The notes below the pieces were generated by a model. The model was not told where the DNA came from, made no database searches, and worked only from the letters and a program-made list of their open reading frames with translations. Of a stretch of 13,864 nt of DNA, positions 13,808 to 13,864 are shown piece by piece (position 1 is the stretch's first letter; each line of letters starts with the position of its first letter). The translations under genes and the position numbers were made by a program. Origin of the DNA: an uncultured Eubacteriales bacterium (GTDB lineage Bacteria > Bacillota > Clostridia > Oscillospirales > Oscillospiraceae); the NCBI GenBank assembly GCA_900551495.1, contig URWG01000037.1, forward strand, positions 1 through 13,864, read 5' to 3'.

Positions 13808-13864
13808 GCCTCCCCTGTGTAAGGGGGGACGTTTGCGAGCGCCGCCTGTGGCGGATACAGCGAG
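13808..13864. repeat. Edge of a probable interspersed repeat
   Basis: CCTCCCC (13809-13815) and GGGGGG (13823-13828) form a hairpin around TGTGTAA, followed by a second small stem CCGCC/GGCGG (13842-13854). The core GCCTCCCCTGTGTAAGGGG is, from general knowledge, a common start of short non-coding repeats in gut clostridial genomes. It runs off the window, so its extent is unknown. Confidence 0.45.

Larger units (their letters stand above)
13535..13864. other. Gene-free right end: tandem repeat, terminator, repeat edge
   Basis: No coding frame with a ribosome-binding site or family resemblance is present in these 330 bases. The segment contains a degenerate 21-base tandem repeat (13556-13616), the operon terminator (13664-13700), an unremarkable AT-richer stretch (13701-13800), and what looks like the beginning of an interspersed repeat (13808 onward) cut by the window edge. 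Confidence 0.8.

Overview
The window reads as GC-rich chromosomal DNA from a monoderm Firmicute. Class Clostridia is likely, and the Oscillospiraceae/Ruminococcaceae-type gut lineages fit best. This rests on strong AGGAGG-type ribosome-binding sites, sigma-A-like TATAAT promoters, a signal-peptide plus three-SLH-domain wall protein, a heterodimeric ABC exporter pair of the Firmicute type, and short interspersed repeats of the kind scattered through gut clostridial genomes. The taxonomic call is inference; no rRNA or marker gene is present.

Layout, left to right. (1) Bases 1-1617, minus strand: the start of a small membrane protein cut by the window edge, then a BrnQ-type branched-chain amino acid:cation symporter. 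Each has its own recognisable promoter. (2) Bases 1821-5845, plus strand: a tight three-gene operon. It holds two half-transporter ABC exporter subunits overlapping by four bases (the first with a degenerate ATPase site, the second canonical), followed 12 bases later by a small kinase-fold protein. (3) Bases 5846-6323: a gene-free 478-base block made of interspersed repeat elements and three long hairpins. (4) Bases 6324-10111, minus strand: a GNAT acetyltransferase starting at GTG, preceded (in transcription order, coming from the right) by an M18 aminopeptidase and an SLH-anchored L,D-transpeptidase that form a two-gene operon with a 17-base gap. (5) Bases 10322-13534, plus strand, divergent from the aminopeptidase: a compact three-gene operon encoding an SPFH-domain protein with three C-terminal zinc ribbons, a membrane-anchored double zinc-ribbon protein, and a secreted/membrane-anchored TPM-domain protein. 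It ends in a rho-independent terminator at 13664-13700. (6) Bases 13535-13864: non-coding, with a degenerate 21-base tandem repeat, the terminator, and the edge of another interspersed repeat.

The most interesting unit is the plus-strand operon at 10322-13534. Its three domain types (SPFH, zinc ribbon plus membrane anchor, TPM) match the content of the Bacillus subtilis ydjG-ydjH-ydjI set, which there accompanies the PspA homologue YdjF in a membrane-stress system. No PspA gene lies beside the trio here, and the SPFH protein carries added zinc ribbons, two of which look like a recent internal duplication. The ABC-exporter/kinase-fold operon, the SLH/beta-rich/SH3/YkuD transpeptidase, and the palindrome-dense intergenic block are the other places worth a second look. 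I found no CRISPR array, rRNA, tRNA, transposase or phage gene.
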